33,656 nt of DNA from Candidatus Moduliflexus flocculans (GCA_000739515.1 DF820456.1:1142334-1175989), one strand, 5' to 3'; shown: positions 14,481 to 22,676, counted from the first letter of the stretch. Notes: a model not told the origin generated them from the sequence alone. Translations and numbers: made by a program.

Positions 14481-15704
14481 TTATGCCTCCATTAACGCAT
14501 CCACCGGATTCAATCTGGCTGAGGCCGCCGCCGGCAGCCATGACGCCGCGAGGCTCACGCCAAAGATAAGCACTCCGGCCAGGCCGATAACGCTCCAATC
14601 TATTGCGGGAGAAATATTGATATAACTTCCAATTGGCGAAGCATAAAGACGAATGCCGCCATGTTGATTCAATGCGGTCGTCATGCCGACCGCGATCAGC
14701 GTGCCGATGATTGCACCCGACATGCCGACCAGCGCCCCTTCCAACAGAAACAACCGACGCGCCTGCGCAGGCTCCATCCCAATCGCTAACAATGTGCCAA
14801 TCTCTTTGCGTCGTTCGCGCACGGCCATAAACATGGCGTTGGCAATGCCGAATCCAACGATAATAAGCAGAATCAGGCTGATGATATACGCGATGAGTTG
14901 AAACACGCCGCCAACGGTGACGAACATTTCGATCAGTTCCGTATAATTGCGGACGACAATCGGATGATTAGCCAGTTGAAGCCGCGTTTCAACGTCGCGG
15001 GCATATTGCAGTGATCGGTCAAAACTATCGGTGCGCGCGAGAATCTGCGAAACCCGGTCAGGCATTCGCAGAAATTTTTGCGCTTGCGCGAGATTGATTT
15101 CTAAATAGGTCGCCGCCGGAAAATGCCCGCCGCTTTTGACGCCGACGACAGTTGCATACATCAAATCAACGCCGCCTTGCAGCGTTTTAACGACGATTTT
15201 GACCTGGCTGCCGATGTGCGCGTCGAGCGTTTCCGCTAATAATTCTCCCAGCACGACTTCATAGAGATCATCGCCCAACTGGCGTCCGGCCTTCAGCAAT
15301 TCATCGGTGCGAGGTAAGACCTGCGCCTGTTTGGCTTTATCCACGCCCTTCCCGTCGAAAATCACACTTTTCGAACCATTACTGACGATTCCGGTCATGC
15401 GCAATTCGCCATACGCGGCGACAATGCCCGGCATCTGTTCCACGTCCGCAATCAATGCCGCGCTGTTCGTCAGCGTCGTGTTTAGCGGATCTAAAAATTT
15501 TTTTGTTTGATATTCGTTGTGTTCGATTTGAAACGCACCGGTTGTCGCCTCGATGAACTGATTCTGCGCCCAGAAGCGCAAAAAGCCTTTCAGAAACGCG
15601 CCAGTGAACACAATCACCACAATGCCGAACACAATGGCAAGCTCTGTCAAAAAGGCGCGTCGTTTATTGCGCCATAAATTCTTGAACGCTATCCGTAGAA
15701 ACAT
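14481..15704 (-). CDS. ABC transporter permease, FtsX/LolE type (second)
   Basis: A 407-residue inner-membrane permease with MacB/LolCE topology. It has an N-terminal membrane segment after the basic start FLRIAFKNLWRNKRRAFLTELAIVFGIVVIVF (about 17-40), a ~230-residue periplasmic domain (~45-270), then three C-terminal membrane segments within LIAYIISLILLIIVGFGIANAMFMAVRERRKEIGTLLAIGM, GALVGMSGAIIGTLIAVGM and SVIGLAGVLIFGVSLAASWLP. The FtsX signature RERRKEIGTLLAIG is clear. It pairs with the other permease and the ATPase to form a transporter of the lipoprotein-release or MacB mechanism group, which moves substrate in the periplasm rather than across the inner membrane. Confidence 0.88.
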   Translation of the reverse strand: MFLRIAFKNLWRNKRRAFLTELAIVFGIVVIVFTGAFLKGFLRFWAQNQFIEATTGAFQIEHNEYQTKKFLDPLNTTLTNSAALIADVEQMPGIVAAYGELRMTGIVSNGSKSVIFDGKGVDKAKQAQVLPRTDELLKAGRQLGDDLYEVVLGELLAETLDAHIGSQVKIVVKTLQGGVDLMYATVVGVKSGGHFPAATYLEINLAQAQKFLRMPDRVSQILARTDSFDRSLQYARDVETRLQLANHPIVVRNYTELIEMFVTVGGVFQLIAYIISLILLIIVGFGIANAMFMAVRERRKEIGTLLAIGMEPAQARRLFLLEGALVGMSGAIIGTLIAVGMTTALNQHGGIRLYASPIGSYINISPAIDWSVIGLAGVLIFGVSLAASWLPAAASARLNPVDALMEA

Positions 15705-15714
15705 ATTTTTTAAT

Positions 15715-15809
15715 AGAACACTGATTGAACTGGCAAGGCTGAACCTTCCGTAGAGACGCCCCGACGAGGCGTCTCTACCGCCCGATCACCCCAATCAGAG
15801 TCCTATTCT
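15715..15809. repeat. Family D palindrome with family B palindrome in its loop
   Basis: The outer arms AATAGAACACTGATTG (from ~15715) and CAATCAGAGTCCTATT (to ~15809) are family D. Between them, at 15749-15780, lies a complete family B element with arms GTAGAGACGCC and GGCGTCTCTAC. This is direct sequence evidence that one repeat family sits inside another. It begins about 10 bases before the second permease start (minus strand). Confidence 0.85.
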
Positions 15810-15812
15810 TTT

Positions 15813-15979
15813 TAATTACTGATGTTACACAGCGAATGTAAGCCGATGACCGCGAACTCCCCTCCTGGGAGGGGTTGGGGGTGGGTTGCGGACGACAAGA
15901 CACTGCGAACATGGCAACCCACCCCTTGCCCCTCCCAGGAGGGGAATCGTCGGTGACGCTGCGTAACATCAGTTAATTA
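15813..15979. repeat. Family E palindrome with family C palindrome in its loop
   Basis: The outer arms CTGATGTTACACAGCG (15819-15834) and CGCTGCGTAACATCAG (15957-15972) extend with TAATTA on both sides. Inside is a family C element (CTCCTGGGAGGGGTTGGGGG ... CCCCTCCCAGGAGGGG). The same outer-plus-inner pair begins again at 33596. The stop codon of the first permease gene (TAA at 15975-15973) lies within the right-hand outer arm extension. Confidence 0.87.
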
Positions 15980-17196
15980 TAGTTCAATGATTCCACCACG
16001 CTCAATCGGCAGGATGAACGGATGGGAAACAATGCGGCCACTGCGGTCAGACTGAACGGCAGAAGGAACGAAACCAGCAGATTCGAGATTTCCAGAACTG
16101 GCCGCACCTCGGCAAAAATGCCATCAGAGATCGAGACGCCAGTATGCTGCCCGATCCCGATCAGCGCTACGCCAGCCGCCAGGCCGAGAGCCCCGCCAAT
16201 GGAACTGATGAGCAGGTATTCCCAGTAAAAAAACCGATATACCTGCCCATTTTCCATGCCAACCGCCCGCATTGCGCCAACTTCCCGAATCCGCTCGAAA
16301 ATCGACATGAGCAGCGTGTTACTGATGATAAAGCCGACAATCAGAGAAAGAATCAGCATAATAATCATGCTAATCGTGTTAAAAATACCGGTCAAAAAGG
16401 TAAAATGCTTTTCGTTATCCCATGCCTCCACAACGTAGGGCATTCCTTGTTCCTGGAAGCGCTGATTCAGCCAGGTCACGACTTCCGGGATGAAGCGTGT
16501 ATCATCCAGGCGAATCACAAGATTGGTCGCCTCTGCGCCTATGTCTAACAAGTCTTCGCGAATTTGCTGACTCAAGCCGCAGATCATGACGCTCCGCTCA
16601 AAATCAGCGTTGTCTTTGGCTTGCAGCAAGCCCCGAACAGTAACGAGGGCAGAGCCTTGATCGCCGGACGCCGTGCTTGACAGCACAATCACTTCATCAC
16701 CGATGGTGACGCCAAGCTCCTTTGCCAGCGTCTTTCCGAGCATCACGCCGTCCGGATGTTCCTTCGACAATGCGTCTCCTTCAACCGCCAGCACGCGATG
16801 TTCGGGGAGGGCGGCGTCCAACATTTCCAGGCCATTCGCAATCCCATAAAAGGCGACGCTGCTTTCTTCGTTGCCAACTAACCCGGCCAGCACCGCTTGC
16901 GGCATGACTGCGACGACATGCGGATGCTGCCGGATGGTTGCCACGACGCGGTCTGTCTCATGAATCAAGACGCGCTTTCTGTCCGACATGCTATATTGAT
17001 AATAGTCCTTGTGATGGACTTGCAGATGGCCGGAGCGTTCATTGATGAGCGAATCCGCCCATTGCTGCGACATGCCCGCATTAAACGCATTGGCAAACAC
17101 CATCACCGCGATGCCAAGCGTCATGGCTGAGAGCGTGACAAGGGTTCGCCGCCGATTTCGCAGCATGTTATTCCAGGCAATTTGTAAAAAAATCAT
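15973..17196 (-). CDS. ABC transporter permease, FtsX/LolE type (first)
   Basis: A 407-residue FtsX-type permease, like its neighbour. A basic N-terminus and first membrane segment (FLQIAWNNMLRNRRRTLVTLSAMTLGIAVMVFANAF) are followed by a periplasmic domain, then three membrane segments including ISMIIMLILSLIVGFIISNTLLM before the signature FERIREVGAMRAVGM. AAGGAGG is eight bases before the ATG, and the gene starts 18 bases after the ATPase gene. Its last codons (LNYN-stop) fall in a palindromic repeat, which may have replaced the original C-terminal end. It probably forms a heterodimer with the second permease. Confidence 0.88.
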   Translation of the reverse strand: MIFLQIAWNNMLRNRRRTLVTLSAMTLGIAVMVFANAFNAGMSQQWADSLINERSGHLQVHHKDYYQYSMSDRKRVLIHETDRVVATIRQHPHVVAVMPQAVLAGLVGNEESSVAFYGIANGLEMLDAALPEHRVLAVEGDALSKEHPDGVMLGKTLAKELGVTIGDEVIVLSSTASGDQGSALVTVRGLLQAKDNADFERSVMICGLSQQIREDLLDIGAEATNLVIRLDDTRFIPEVVTWLNQRFQEQGMPYVVEAWDNEKHFTFLTGIFNTISMIIMLILSLIVGFIISNTLLMSIFERIREVGAMRAVGMENGQVYRFFYWEYLLISSIGGALGLAAGVALIGIGQHTGVSISDGIFAEVRPVLEISNLLVSFLLPFSLTAVAALFPIRSSCRLSVVESLNYN

Positions 17197-17214
17197 TGGA
17201 AGCCTCCTTCTGGG

Positions 17215-17880
17215 TTACACAATTTGTCCGTCAAGAATATGCACGACCCGTTTCGCCCGTGCCACAATCGTCTCGTCGTGCGTGGCGAACACTAACGTGA
17301 CCTTGTTGCCCTCGTTCAATTCTTCCATCAAATCAAGAATCGCCGCGCCGTTTTTGGAATCAAGATTGGCGGTCGGCTCATCCGACAGGATAATGCTCGG
17401 ATTCGTGACCAACGCCCGCGCAATCGCCACGCGCTGCCGCTGACCGCCGCTGAGTTCCTCGGTTTTATGTTTGGCCCGATCCTGTAAACCGACTTGTTTT
17501 AGCGTGGTCATCACTCGTTCTTTGCGTTCATCCTTCGGCGTTTTCATCAGCAGTAAAGGAAATTCGACGTTGCCGAAGACGCTCAAGACCGGAATCAAAT
17601 TAAATGATTGGAAGATAAATCCGATCTTTTCCCGACGCAAGCGGGCGAGCTGCTTGTCGCTCATATTGGCGACTGTTGCCTTCTGAATCAACACATCGCC
17701 CGATGTTGGCCGATCTAATGCGCCGAGAATATGGAGCGTGGTAGATTTTCCGCTGCCGGACGGCCCGACGAGCGCAACGAATTCGCCTTGTTCGATATTC
17801 ATGGAAATCCCACGTAACGCGTGGACTTTCGTTTTGCCTAACATGTATTCTTTCGTGACAGTCTGTAATTGAATGCTCAT
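17215..17880 (-). CDS. ABC transporter ATP-binding protein, LolD/MacB type
   Basis: A 221-residue ATPase that drives the two adjacent FtsX permeases. Walker A GPSGSGKST (39-47), Q-loop FQSFNLIP (Q91), signature LSGGQRQR (143-150), Walker B SIILSDEPT (162-170; catalytic E168) and the H-loop ATHDE (H201) are all intact. The E-x-G-V-like FNLIPVLSVFGNVEFPL block is typical of the LolD/MacB/FtsE group. Length is normal. It is the first gene of the ABC/LolA-like/barrel operon and lies 267 bases downstream of a LuxR-type membrane regulator on the same strand. Confidence 0.93.
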   Translation of the reverse strand: MSIQLQTVTKEYMLGKTKVHALRGISMNIEQGEFVALVGPSGSGKSTTLHILGALDRPTSGDVLIQKATVANMSDKQLARLRREKIGFIFQSFNLIPVLSVFGNVEFPLLLMKTPKDERKERVMTTLKQVGLQDRAKHKTEELSGGQRQRVAIARALVTNPSIILSDEPTANLDSKNGAAILDLMEELNEGNKVTLVFATHDETIVARAKRVVHILDGQIV

Positions 17881-18035
17881 AATATTTTAGCTCCCCCCTT
17901 GACAGAGATTGATCATTTGAGTGACGATTCGTCATGTGACGAGAGGCACGATAGGGGATATTTGAAAAAACGTCAATAGGCCATCAGGTTGATTCGAGGG
18001 CTGAAACTCCTCATCCTGAAGGGATTACACCGGGG

Positions 18036-18144
18036 TCTCATCCTAAGGATGAGATGACGGATGAGAGGCGATAAGGCTTGATTCGAGATTGATTTGGTAG
18101 AGAGGAATTGCATTTCCGCCATCAAAAAGTGGGAATGCAATCCC
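18036..18144. repeat. Two small palindromes between the LuxR and ATPase genes
   Basis: TCTCATCCT (18036-18044) faces AGGATGAGA (18046-18054) as a tight hairpin. GGAATTGCATTTCC (18104-18117) faces GGGAATGCAATCCC (18131-18144) with two mismatches. The second lies directly after the LuxR stop and could terminate that transcript, which would leave the ABC operon under its own promoter. The rest of 17881-18147 shows nothing else I can support. Confidence 0.6.
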
Positions 18145-18147
18145 ACC

Positions 18148-19185
18148 CTACCTGGATAACTTTTGCAGAAAGGCGATCAATTCATAGCGGTTTTTCACGC
18201 CAAATTTGGAATAGATATTGCGGAGATGCGTTTTGACCGTACTGAGCGAAATGAATAACTGCTCGCTGATCTGCTGATTACTGTTGCCTTGCAGCAGGAG
18301 CGGCACTAATTCTTGTTCGCGGGGAGAAATACGATATTGTTGAAACAAGTCTGGCGTCAAGCGCGAGGTCAGCGAGCGTTCGGCTGCGATTTCGACAGCA
18401 TCGGGATCAATCGCTGCCGGTTGCAATGTCGGAACGGCGATAGGCATAGCAGTAGAAGGAGCGGATGCCTGCAAACGATCGCGTATAAAATGGTGTGGCA
18501 CAATCAGACACATCGCCATATAAATAATTGGATGCAGTGGCTGCGGAAGGAGGCGAAAGACATCAATCCATAATACTGGCAGCGTAATGCCAAGCAGCAG
18601 GAGTACTTTTTTTGAGAGCGTTCGACGCGACTCATCTTGCAACGCAGCGATTGAGCGAACTCCGACAATCATGCTGTATAAAAAGGTAAAAAAGACGACG
18701 AGGCTCGTCACGCCTGGATGCACATGGCGCAGCCGCTCGTCATTGACGGCAAATTCAAAAATCTGACCAATGCTATACGTCAACATCGCAATGCCAAAAA
18801 AAATCGTATTACGCTGTTTTTCGCATGGTATCTCAAAAAGCTTATGGACAAATCGCGGCAAGGCGATAATAACTAAAAATGGCACGATAAAGCCTTGTAT
18901 ATAGGCATTGACGTTATTCAGATACAATGGCGAGGGAATGCGGCCAATGCGATGAAACAACGTGAAAAATTGTCCCAATGTGCCAGAACCAAACACGACA
19001 TGCAGCACAATATACGCGCCGACAAGCGAATCGCGGGTTTTACGATAAACGACGGCCGCCAACCCAAGCGTAAACAGGCTGATAGCCAGCGTTAAAAATA
19101 TATACAACAAGAGATGTTGTTCCATAATTGATAGTGGGATGTCCGATTTTTCTTGAGCCCCGCGATAGTCGAGAGGAACAGTCAT
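18148..19185 (-). CDS. Membrane-anchored LuxR-type regulator
   Basis: A ~345-residue protein with about seven hydrophobic segments between residues 22 and 240 (e.g. LLLYIFLTLAISLFTLGLAAVVY and VTSLVVFFTFLYSMIVGVRS) and a C-terminal LuxR/FixJ helix-turn-helix (about 285-342). The HTH signature ISPREQELVPLLLQGNSNQQISEQLFISLSTVKTHLRNIYSKF is clear. There is no receiver domain, so the membrane part is likely the sensor. The ATG at 19185 lies upstream of a second candidate ATG (MEQHLLLYIF, residue 21) that starts right before the first membrane segment; neither has a strong ribosome site. It is upstream of, and may control, the ABC/LolA-like operon. It is divergent from gpsA. Confidence 0.82.
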   Translation of the reverse strand: MTVPLDYRGAQEKSDIPLSIMEQHLLLYIFLTLAISLFTLGLAAVVYRKTRDSLVGAYIVLHVVFGSGTLGQFFTLFHRIGRIPSPLYLNNVNAYIQGFIVPFLVIIALPRFVHKLFEIPCEKQRNTIFFGIAMLTYSIGQIFEFAVNDERLRHVHPGVTSLVVFFTFLYSMIVGVRSIAALQDESRRTLSKKVLLLLGITLPVLWIDVFRLLPQPLHPIIYMAMCLIVPHHFIRDRLQASAPSTAMPIAVPTLQPAAIDPDAVEIAAERSLTSRLTPDLFQQYRISPREQELVPLLLQGNSNQQISEQLFISLSTVKTHLRNIYSKFGVKNRYELIAFLQKLSR

Positions 19186-19333
19186 TGATTGCTCTAAAAT
19201 CCTGGCGGTGATTTAGAAAAGTCAACAAAAATCCGCCCGGCGGCCAGAAATTTCTCTTGACTCTGATATCGCCGAAAAAATATGGCATCTCCGGGAAAAA
19301 TATTTTTACATCATAATACAAGGAAAAAAGAAT

Positions 19334-20353
19334 ATGAATGATATGACAATGCAACGCATCGCTGTGGTCGGCGCAGGGAGTTGGGGCACAGCATTGGCGA
19401 ATTTGTTAGCTTGTAAAGGGTATGACGTTGATTTATGGGCGTATGAGCCGGAAGTCAAAGCCGCCATCGAGCAACAGCGTGAAAACACGGTCTTCCTGCC
19501 GGGAATACCTCTTTCAGAAAGAATTTGTCCGACAAATGATCTTGTTGCCGCCGTCGCAGGGAAATCGCTTGTCGTGATGGTTGTGCCGTCGCATGTGATG
19601 CGCGTCACCGCCGCAAACATGGCGACGGCACTTGCGCCAGATACGATTGTCGTCTCCGCAACCAAAGGGGTTGAAAACGACACGTTCTGCCTGATGTCTG
19701 AGATTCTGGAACAGACGTTGCCCGCCGGGTCGCAGCAACCGATTGCCGCACTTTCCGGCCCAAGTTTCGCGGCGGAAGTCGCCCGGCTGATGCCGACGCT
19801 GATTACGGTCGCTTCCCGTAGCTCAGACGCCGCCGCCGTTGCGCAGCAGGTTTTCGCGACGCCGCATTTCCGCGTCTATACGAACGACGACCTGATCGGC
19901 GTGCAATTGGGCGGCTCAATGAAAAACTATATCGCGATTGCCGCTGGCATCGTTGACGGCGCAAAAATCGGCCTGAATATCCGCGCCGCGCTGATTACCA
20001 GAGGACTCGCAGAAATGCGACGGCTCGGCGTGAAAATGGGCGCAAACCCGCATACCTTCAGCGGATTAAGCGGCCTCGGCGATCTTGTGCTGACCTGCAC
20101 CGGCGATTTAAGCCGTAATCATACTGTCGGCGTCAAAATCGGACAGGGGATGAAGGTGCGCGAAATTCTTGACGGCATGAGATCGGTGGCGGAAGGCGTG
20201 AAAACCGCGCATTCGGTCTATCATTTATCTCGCAAAATCGGCGTGGAGATGCCGATTTGCGACAGTGTCTATCAGATGCTTTTCGAAGACGCCGACCCGC
20301 GCGACGCTTTGAATCAACTCATGACGCGGCGCTTGAAGGATGAACTGGAATAA
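19334..20353 (+). CDS. gpsA: NAD(P)-dependent glycerol-3-phosphate dehydrogenase
   Basis: A 339-residue cytoplasmic enzyme that reduces dihydroxyacetone phosphate to sn-glycerol-3-phosphate for phospholipid synthesis. The Rossmann motif VVGAGSWGTALANLLA (11-26), VVPSHVMR, SATKGVE, LSGPSFAAEVA, the catalytic-lysine block LGGSMKNYIAIAAG, and SGLSGLGDLVLTCTGDLSRN all match GpsA. AAGGAAAAAAGA precedes the ATG; an ATG five codons later is possible. It is followed after 62 bases, which hold a family B repeat, by a PatB-like aminotransferase. Assignment is secure. Confidence 0.97.
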   Translation: MNDMTMQRIAVVGAGSWGTALANLLACKGYDVDLWAYEPEVKAAIEQQRENTVFLPGIPLSERICPTNDLVAAVAGKSLVVMVVPSHVMRVTAANMATALAPDTIVVSATKGVENDTFCLMSEILEQTLPAGSQQPIAALSGPSFAAEVARLMPTLITVASRSSDAAAVAQQVFATPHFRVYTNDDLIGVQLGGSMKNYIAIAAGIVDGAKIGLNIRAALITRGLAEMRRLGVKMGANPHTFSGLSGLGDLVLTCTGDLSRNHTVGVKIGQGMKVREILDGMRSVAEGVKTAHSVYHLSRKIGVEMPICDSVYQMLFEDADPRDALNQLMTRRLKDELE

Positions 20354-20364
20354 TTTTAAAACGT

Positions 20365-20399
20365 CCGTAGAGACGCCCCGCCTGGGCGCGTCCCTACCG
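20365..20399. repeat. Palindromic repeat family B, copy 3
   Basis: GTAGAGACGCCC (from 20367) faces GGGCGCGTCCCTAC (to 20397) with a short loop and small irregularities. It fills the gap between gpsA and the aminotransferase gene and may weaken transcription between them. Confidence 0.78.
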
Positions 20400-20415
20400 T
20401 GATGCATTATCATAT

Positions 20416-21591
20416 ATGATCTTTGATTTTGATACGATTATAGACCGCCGCCAGACCAACAACATCAAATGGAATCTGACGGCAAAACATCCGGGCGAGC
20501 CGGAACTGCTGCCGTTGTGGGTGGCGGATATGGATTTTCAAGCGCCGCAGGAAGTAAGCGCCGCGTTGCGCCGCCATGTCGAACATGGTCTGTTCGGCTA
20601 TCCCATTGTGCCGGATTCCTGTTACGACGCGATGATCGCCTGGGTGAAAGCGCGGCATGGCTGGAACATCCACAAAGAATGGATCATCTTTACGCCTGGC
20701 GTGATTCCGGCGTTTTACTGGACGATTCAGGCATTCACGCAGCCCGGCGACGCGGTCGTCATTCAGCCGCCGGTCTATCCGCCGTTTTTCAAGGCGGTCA
20801 GCGCGAATAACTGTGTGCTTGTCGAAAACGAACTGCGGAATGTCAACGGGCATTATGAAATGGATATGGATACGTTCGAGGCGCAGATCAAAGCGTCCGG
20901 CGCAAAAGTTTTCGTGCTGTGCAGCCCGCATAATCCGGTCGGGCGTGTCTGGACGGAAGCGGAATTGCGTCAGATGGCGGCATGCTGTCTGAAACACAAT
21001 GTCGTGATCTGTTCCGACGAAATTCACGCTGACCTCGTCTTCCCCGGTGTTCGCCATATACCAACCGCCTCGCTATCAGCGGAGATCGCCGCCCGCACCG
21101 TAACCTGCTTCGCCGCTAGTAAAACGTTCAACATCGCCGGATTGAATACCGCTTTCGCCGTGATTCCCGATCCTGACATCCGCGCCGCGTTTCAACTGGT
21201 CAAGCACCATGCCGGCAACCCGGAGTCAAACTTGATGGGTGTGATCGCCACCGAAGCTGCCTACCGGCATGGTGCGCCGTGGCTGGATGCGTTACTGGAA
21301 TATCTGAAAGATAATTACGACTTTTTGACCCGCTTTCTACAAGAACGGATTCCGCAGATCACTGTCGCCAAATCAGAAGGTACGTATTTAGCCTGGTTAG
21401 ATTGCCGCCAATTAGGCAGATCGGACGCGGAACTGCATGACCTGTTTATGAACAAAGCGCGGGTCTGGCTGAATGACGGAACGATGTTCGGCAGCGGCGG
21501 CTCAGGCTTTCAACGCCTGAATTTCGGCTGCCCTCGCGCCACGCTGGAAACGGCGCTGACGCGCATCGAGCGGGCAATGAAAAACAATTAA
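20416..21591 (+). CDS. PatB/MalY family C-S beta-lyase (aminotransferase fold type I)
   Basis: A 391-residue PLP enzyme of the MalY/PatB group, which cleaves cystathionine or related C-S substrates to give homocysteine, pyruvate and ammonia. N-terminal marks are DTIIDRRQTNNIKWN and LPLWVADMDFQAP; the middle holds VIQPPVYPPFF, CSPHNPVGRVW, SDEIHADLVFPG and the PLP lysine K236 in CFAASKTFNIAGL; the C-terminal end holds RLNFGCPR. No ribosome site is evident before the ATG at 20416; the frame has no better start. It is probably co-transcribed with gpsA, though the palindrome between them may attenuate. The exact substrate is uncertain. Confidence 0.93.
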   Translation: MIFDFDTIIDRRQTNNIKWNLTAKHPGEPELLPLWVADMDFQAPQEVSAALRRHVEHGLFGYPIVPDSCYDAMIAWVKARHGWNIHKEWIIFTPGVIPAFYWTIQAFTQPGDAVVIQPPVYPPFFKAVSANNCVLVENELRNVNGHYEMDMDTFEAQIKASGAKVFVLCSPHNPVGRVWTEAELRQMAACCLKHNVVICSDEIHADLVFPGVRHIPTASLSAEIAARTVTCFAASKTFNIAGLNTAFAVIPDPDIRAAFQLVKHHAGNPESNLMGVIATEAAYRHGAPWLDALLEYLKDNYDFLTRFLQERIPQITVAKSEGTYLAWLDCRQLGRSDAELHDLFMNKARVWLNDGTMFGSGGSGFQRLNFGCPRATLETALTRIERAMKNN

Positions 21592-21592
21592 C

Positions 21593-21622
21593 CGTAGAGA
21601 CGCACGGCCGTGCGTCTCTACG
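21593..21622. terminator. Perfect 30-base palindrome (family B) between convergent genes
   Basis: CGTAGAGACGCACGG is directly followed by its exact reverse complement. It fills the 32-base gap between the stop codons of the PatB-like gene (plus) and mntP (minus), so it likely acts as a bidirectional transcription terminator or 3' end barrier. There is no T-run. Confidence 0.75.
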
Positions 21623-21623
21623 A

Positions 21624-22205
21624 TCATTTCAAAAACGCGAAGACATTGTGTTTATACAGAATGTTGAGGCCGATGACGACCAGCACGACGCCTCCAGCGA
21701 TTTCGGCATAATGCGCGATGCGCGACCCGGAGCCAAGTTTTGCTCCCAAATGCAACCCCACCAGCGTAAACATCAGCGCGACGATGCCGATAATCACTGC
21801 CGGAAAAAAGACGCGCACGTCGATCATCGAAAGACTGAAACCGATTGCCAGCGCGTCAATGCTTGTCGCGACTGACAACATCACCATCCGCATCCCTTTG
21901 GTCGGGTCTTTTTTCTCCTCTTCATGTTCGTCCTTCTCGAACGCTTCGCGGATCATGTGACCGCCGACAAATGCCAACAGCACAAACGCAACCCAGTGGT
22001 CGTAATGCTGCACGAATTTGTACACCGTTTCTCCGCCAAACCAGCCGATGACCGGCATGAGAAACTGAAACAGCCCGAAATGCCACGAAAGCCGGAACGA
22101 TTGGCGCGGGCTGACGGTTTTGAGCGTCACGCCGGTCGCAATTGCCACTGCAAACGCATCCATTGCCAGCGCGACGGCGATGGCGAAAATATTGATCAAT
22201 TCCAT
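21624..22205 (-). CDS. mntP: Manganese efflux pump MntP
   Basis: A 193-residue inner-membrane protein with six hydrophobic segments in two repeats. Each repeat carries the conserved acidic motif: ALAMDAFAVAIATG (D16) and ATSIDALAIGFSLS. The central charged loop EKDEHEEEKKDPTKG separates the halves. Length and pattern match MntP, which exports Mn2+. In many bacteria mntP is behind a yybP-ykoY Mn riboswitch; I do not see that motif in the 130 bases upstream here. Instead there is a small palindrome at 22225-22247 and a 15-base tandem repeat. Confidence 0.93.
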   Translation of the reverse strand: MELINIFAIAVALAMDAFAVAIATGVTLKTVSPRQSFRLSWHFGLFQFLMPVIGWFGGETVYKFVQHYDHWVAFVLLAFVGGHMIREAFEKDEHEEEKKDPTKGMRMVMLSVATSIDALAIGFSLSMIDVRVFFPAVIIGIVALMFTLVGLHLGAKLGSGSRIAHYAEIAGGVVLVVIGLNILYKHNVFAFLK

Positions 22206-22223
22206 AACGTTATTTCAAGGGCT

Positions 22224-22248
22224 GTCAGACTTGCGTATCCATCTGACA
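22224..22248. repeat. Small palindrome upstream of mntP
   Basis: TGTCAGA and TCTGACA face each other around a 12-base loop just upstream of mntP. It may be an operator, a dispersed repeat or part of the mntP leader. Confidence 0.5.
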
Positions 22249-22308
22249 TGTGTTTTTAGAGAATGTGTTTTTAGAGAATGTGTTTTTAGAGAACATGTTT
22301 TTCTGAAG
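22249..22308. repeat. 15-base tandem repeat
   Basis: Three exact head-to-tail copies of TGTGTTTTTAGAGAA (22249-22293) are followed by one degraded copy (22294-22308). It lies 44 bases upstream of mntP on that gene's minus strand. Being a short exact tandem array near a promoter it could vary in copy number. Confidence 0.9.
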
Positions 22309-22519
22309 AACGATTTTACACGCATGAAAATCGAATAAATTTGTCAAGAAGATTAACACAACCGAATACGCAGGATTTTACCGACCGTCTAACCTCTTCC
22401 TAAAGAGGAATTTTCTGAACAGAGAATTTTTCGAAACTTTTCTTGACAAAATCCGGCAATTTTTTGAAACAGAGAATCCTTAATAAAAAAATAGATCAAA
22501 AACGTAAATCATTAATCAT

Positions 22520-22676
22520 TATGTTCAAGAAACGACACAGAAAACGCGATATTTCGGCGTATGCCGGACATCTGAAGCGAGCAAATCTCGCCACTCGGAT
22601 GCGCCGGCAGTCAAACGACGTGCGTGTATCCTGTGTATCCCCGATGTTCAACGTAAGAACATCGGGGATTTTTTTT
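22520..22676 (+). ncRNA. Candidate structured RNA ending in an intrinsic terminator
   Basis: A stacked hairpin can be drawn at 22562-22609: TGCCGG pairs with CCGGCA, CATCTGA with TCGGATG (one G-U), and GCGAG with CTCGC around a CAAAT loop, 18 pairs with small internal loops. It is followed by a perfect 11-bp terminator with eight T's. The arrangement is that of a small RNA or a riboswitch-like leader. It matches no riboswitch or RNA family I can recall. The 5' end is not defined by sequence. Confidence 0.45.
22639..22676 (+). terminator. Intrinsic terminator upstream of the Hsp70-like gene (first)
   Basis: CCCCGATGTTC (22639-22649) and GAACATCGGGG (22657-22667) form a perfect 11-bp stem with a seven-base loop, followed by a run of eight T's (22669-22676). 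This is a textbook rho-independent terminator on the plus strand. Confidence 0.92.

Noticed and set aside
15775..15969. A 64-codon frame containing the PPGRGKGW peptide
   Set aside because: It is the translation of a family C palindromic repeat and has no coding support.
22249..22308. Tandem repeat as a CRISPR array
   Set aside because: The 15-base units have no spacers between them and no cas genes are present.
22206..22340. yybP-ykoY manganese riboswitch before mntP
   Set aside because: The expected conserved loops and pairing were not found in the upstream sequence.
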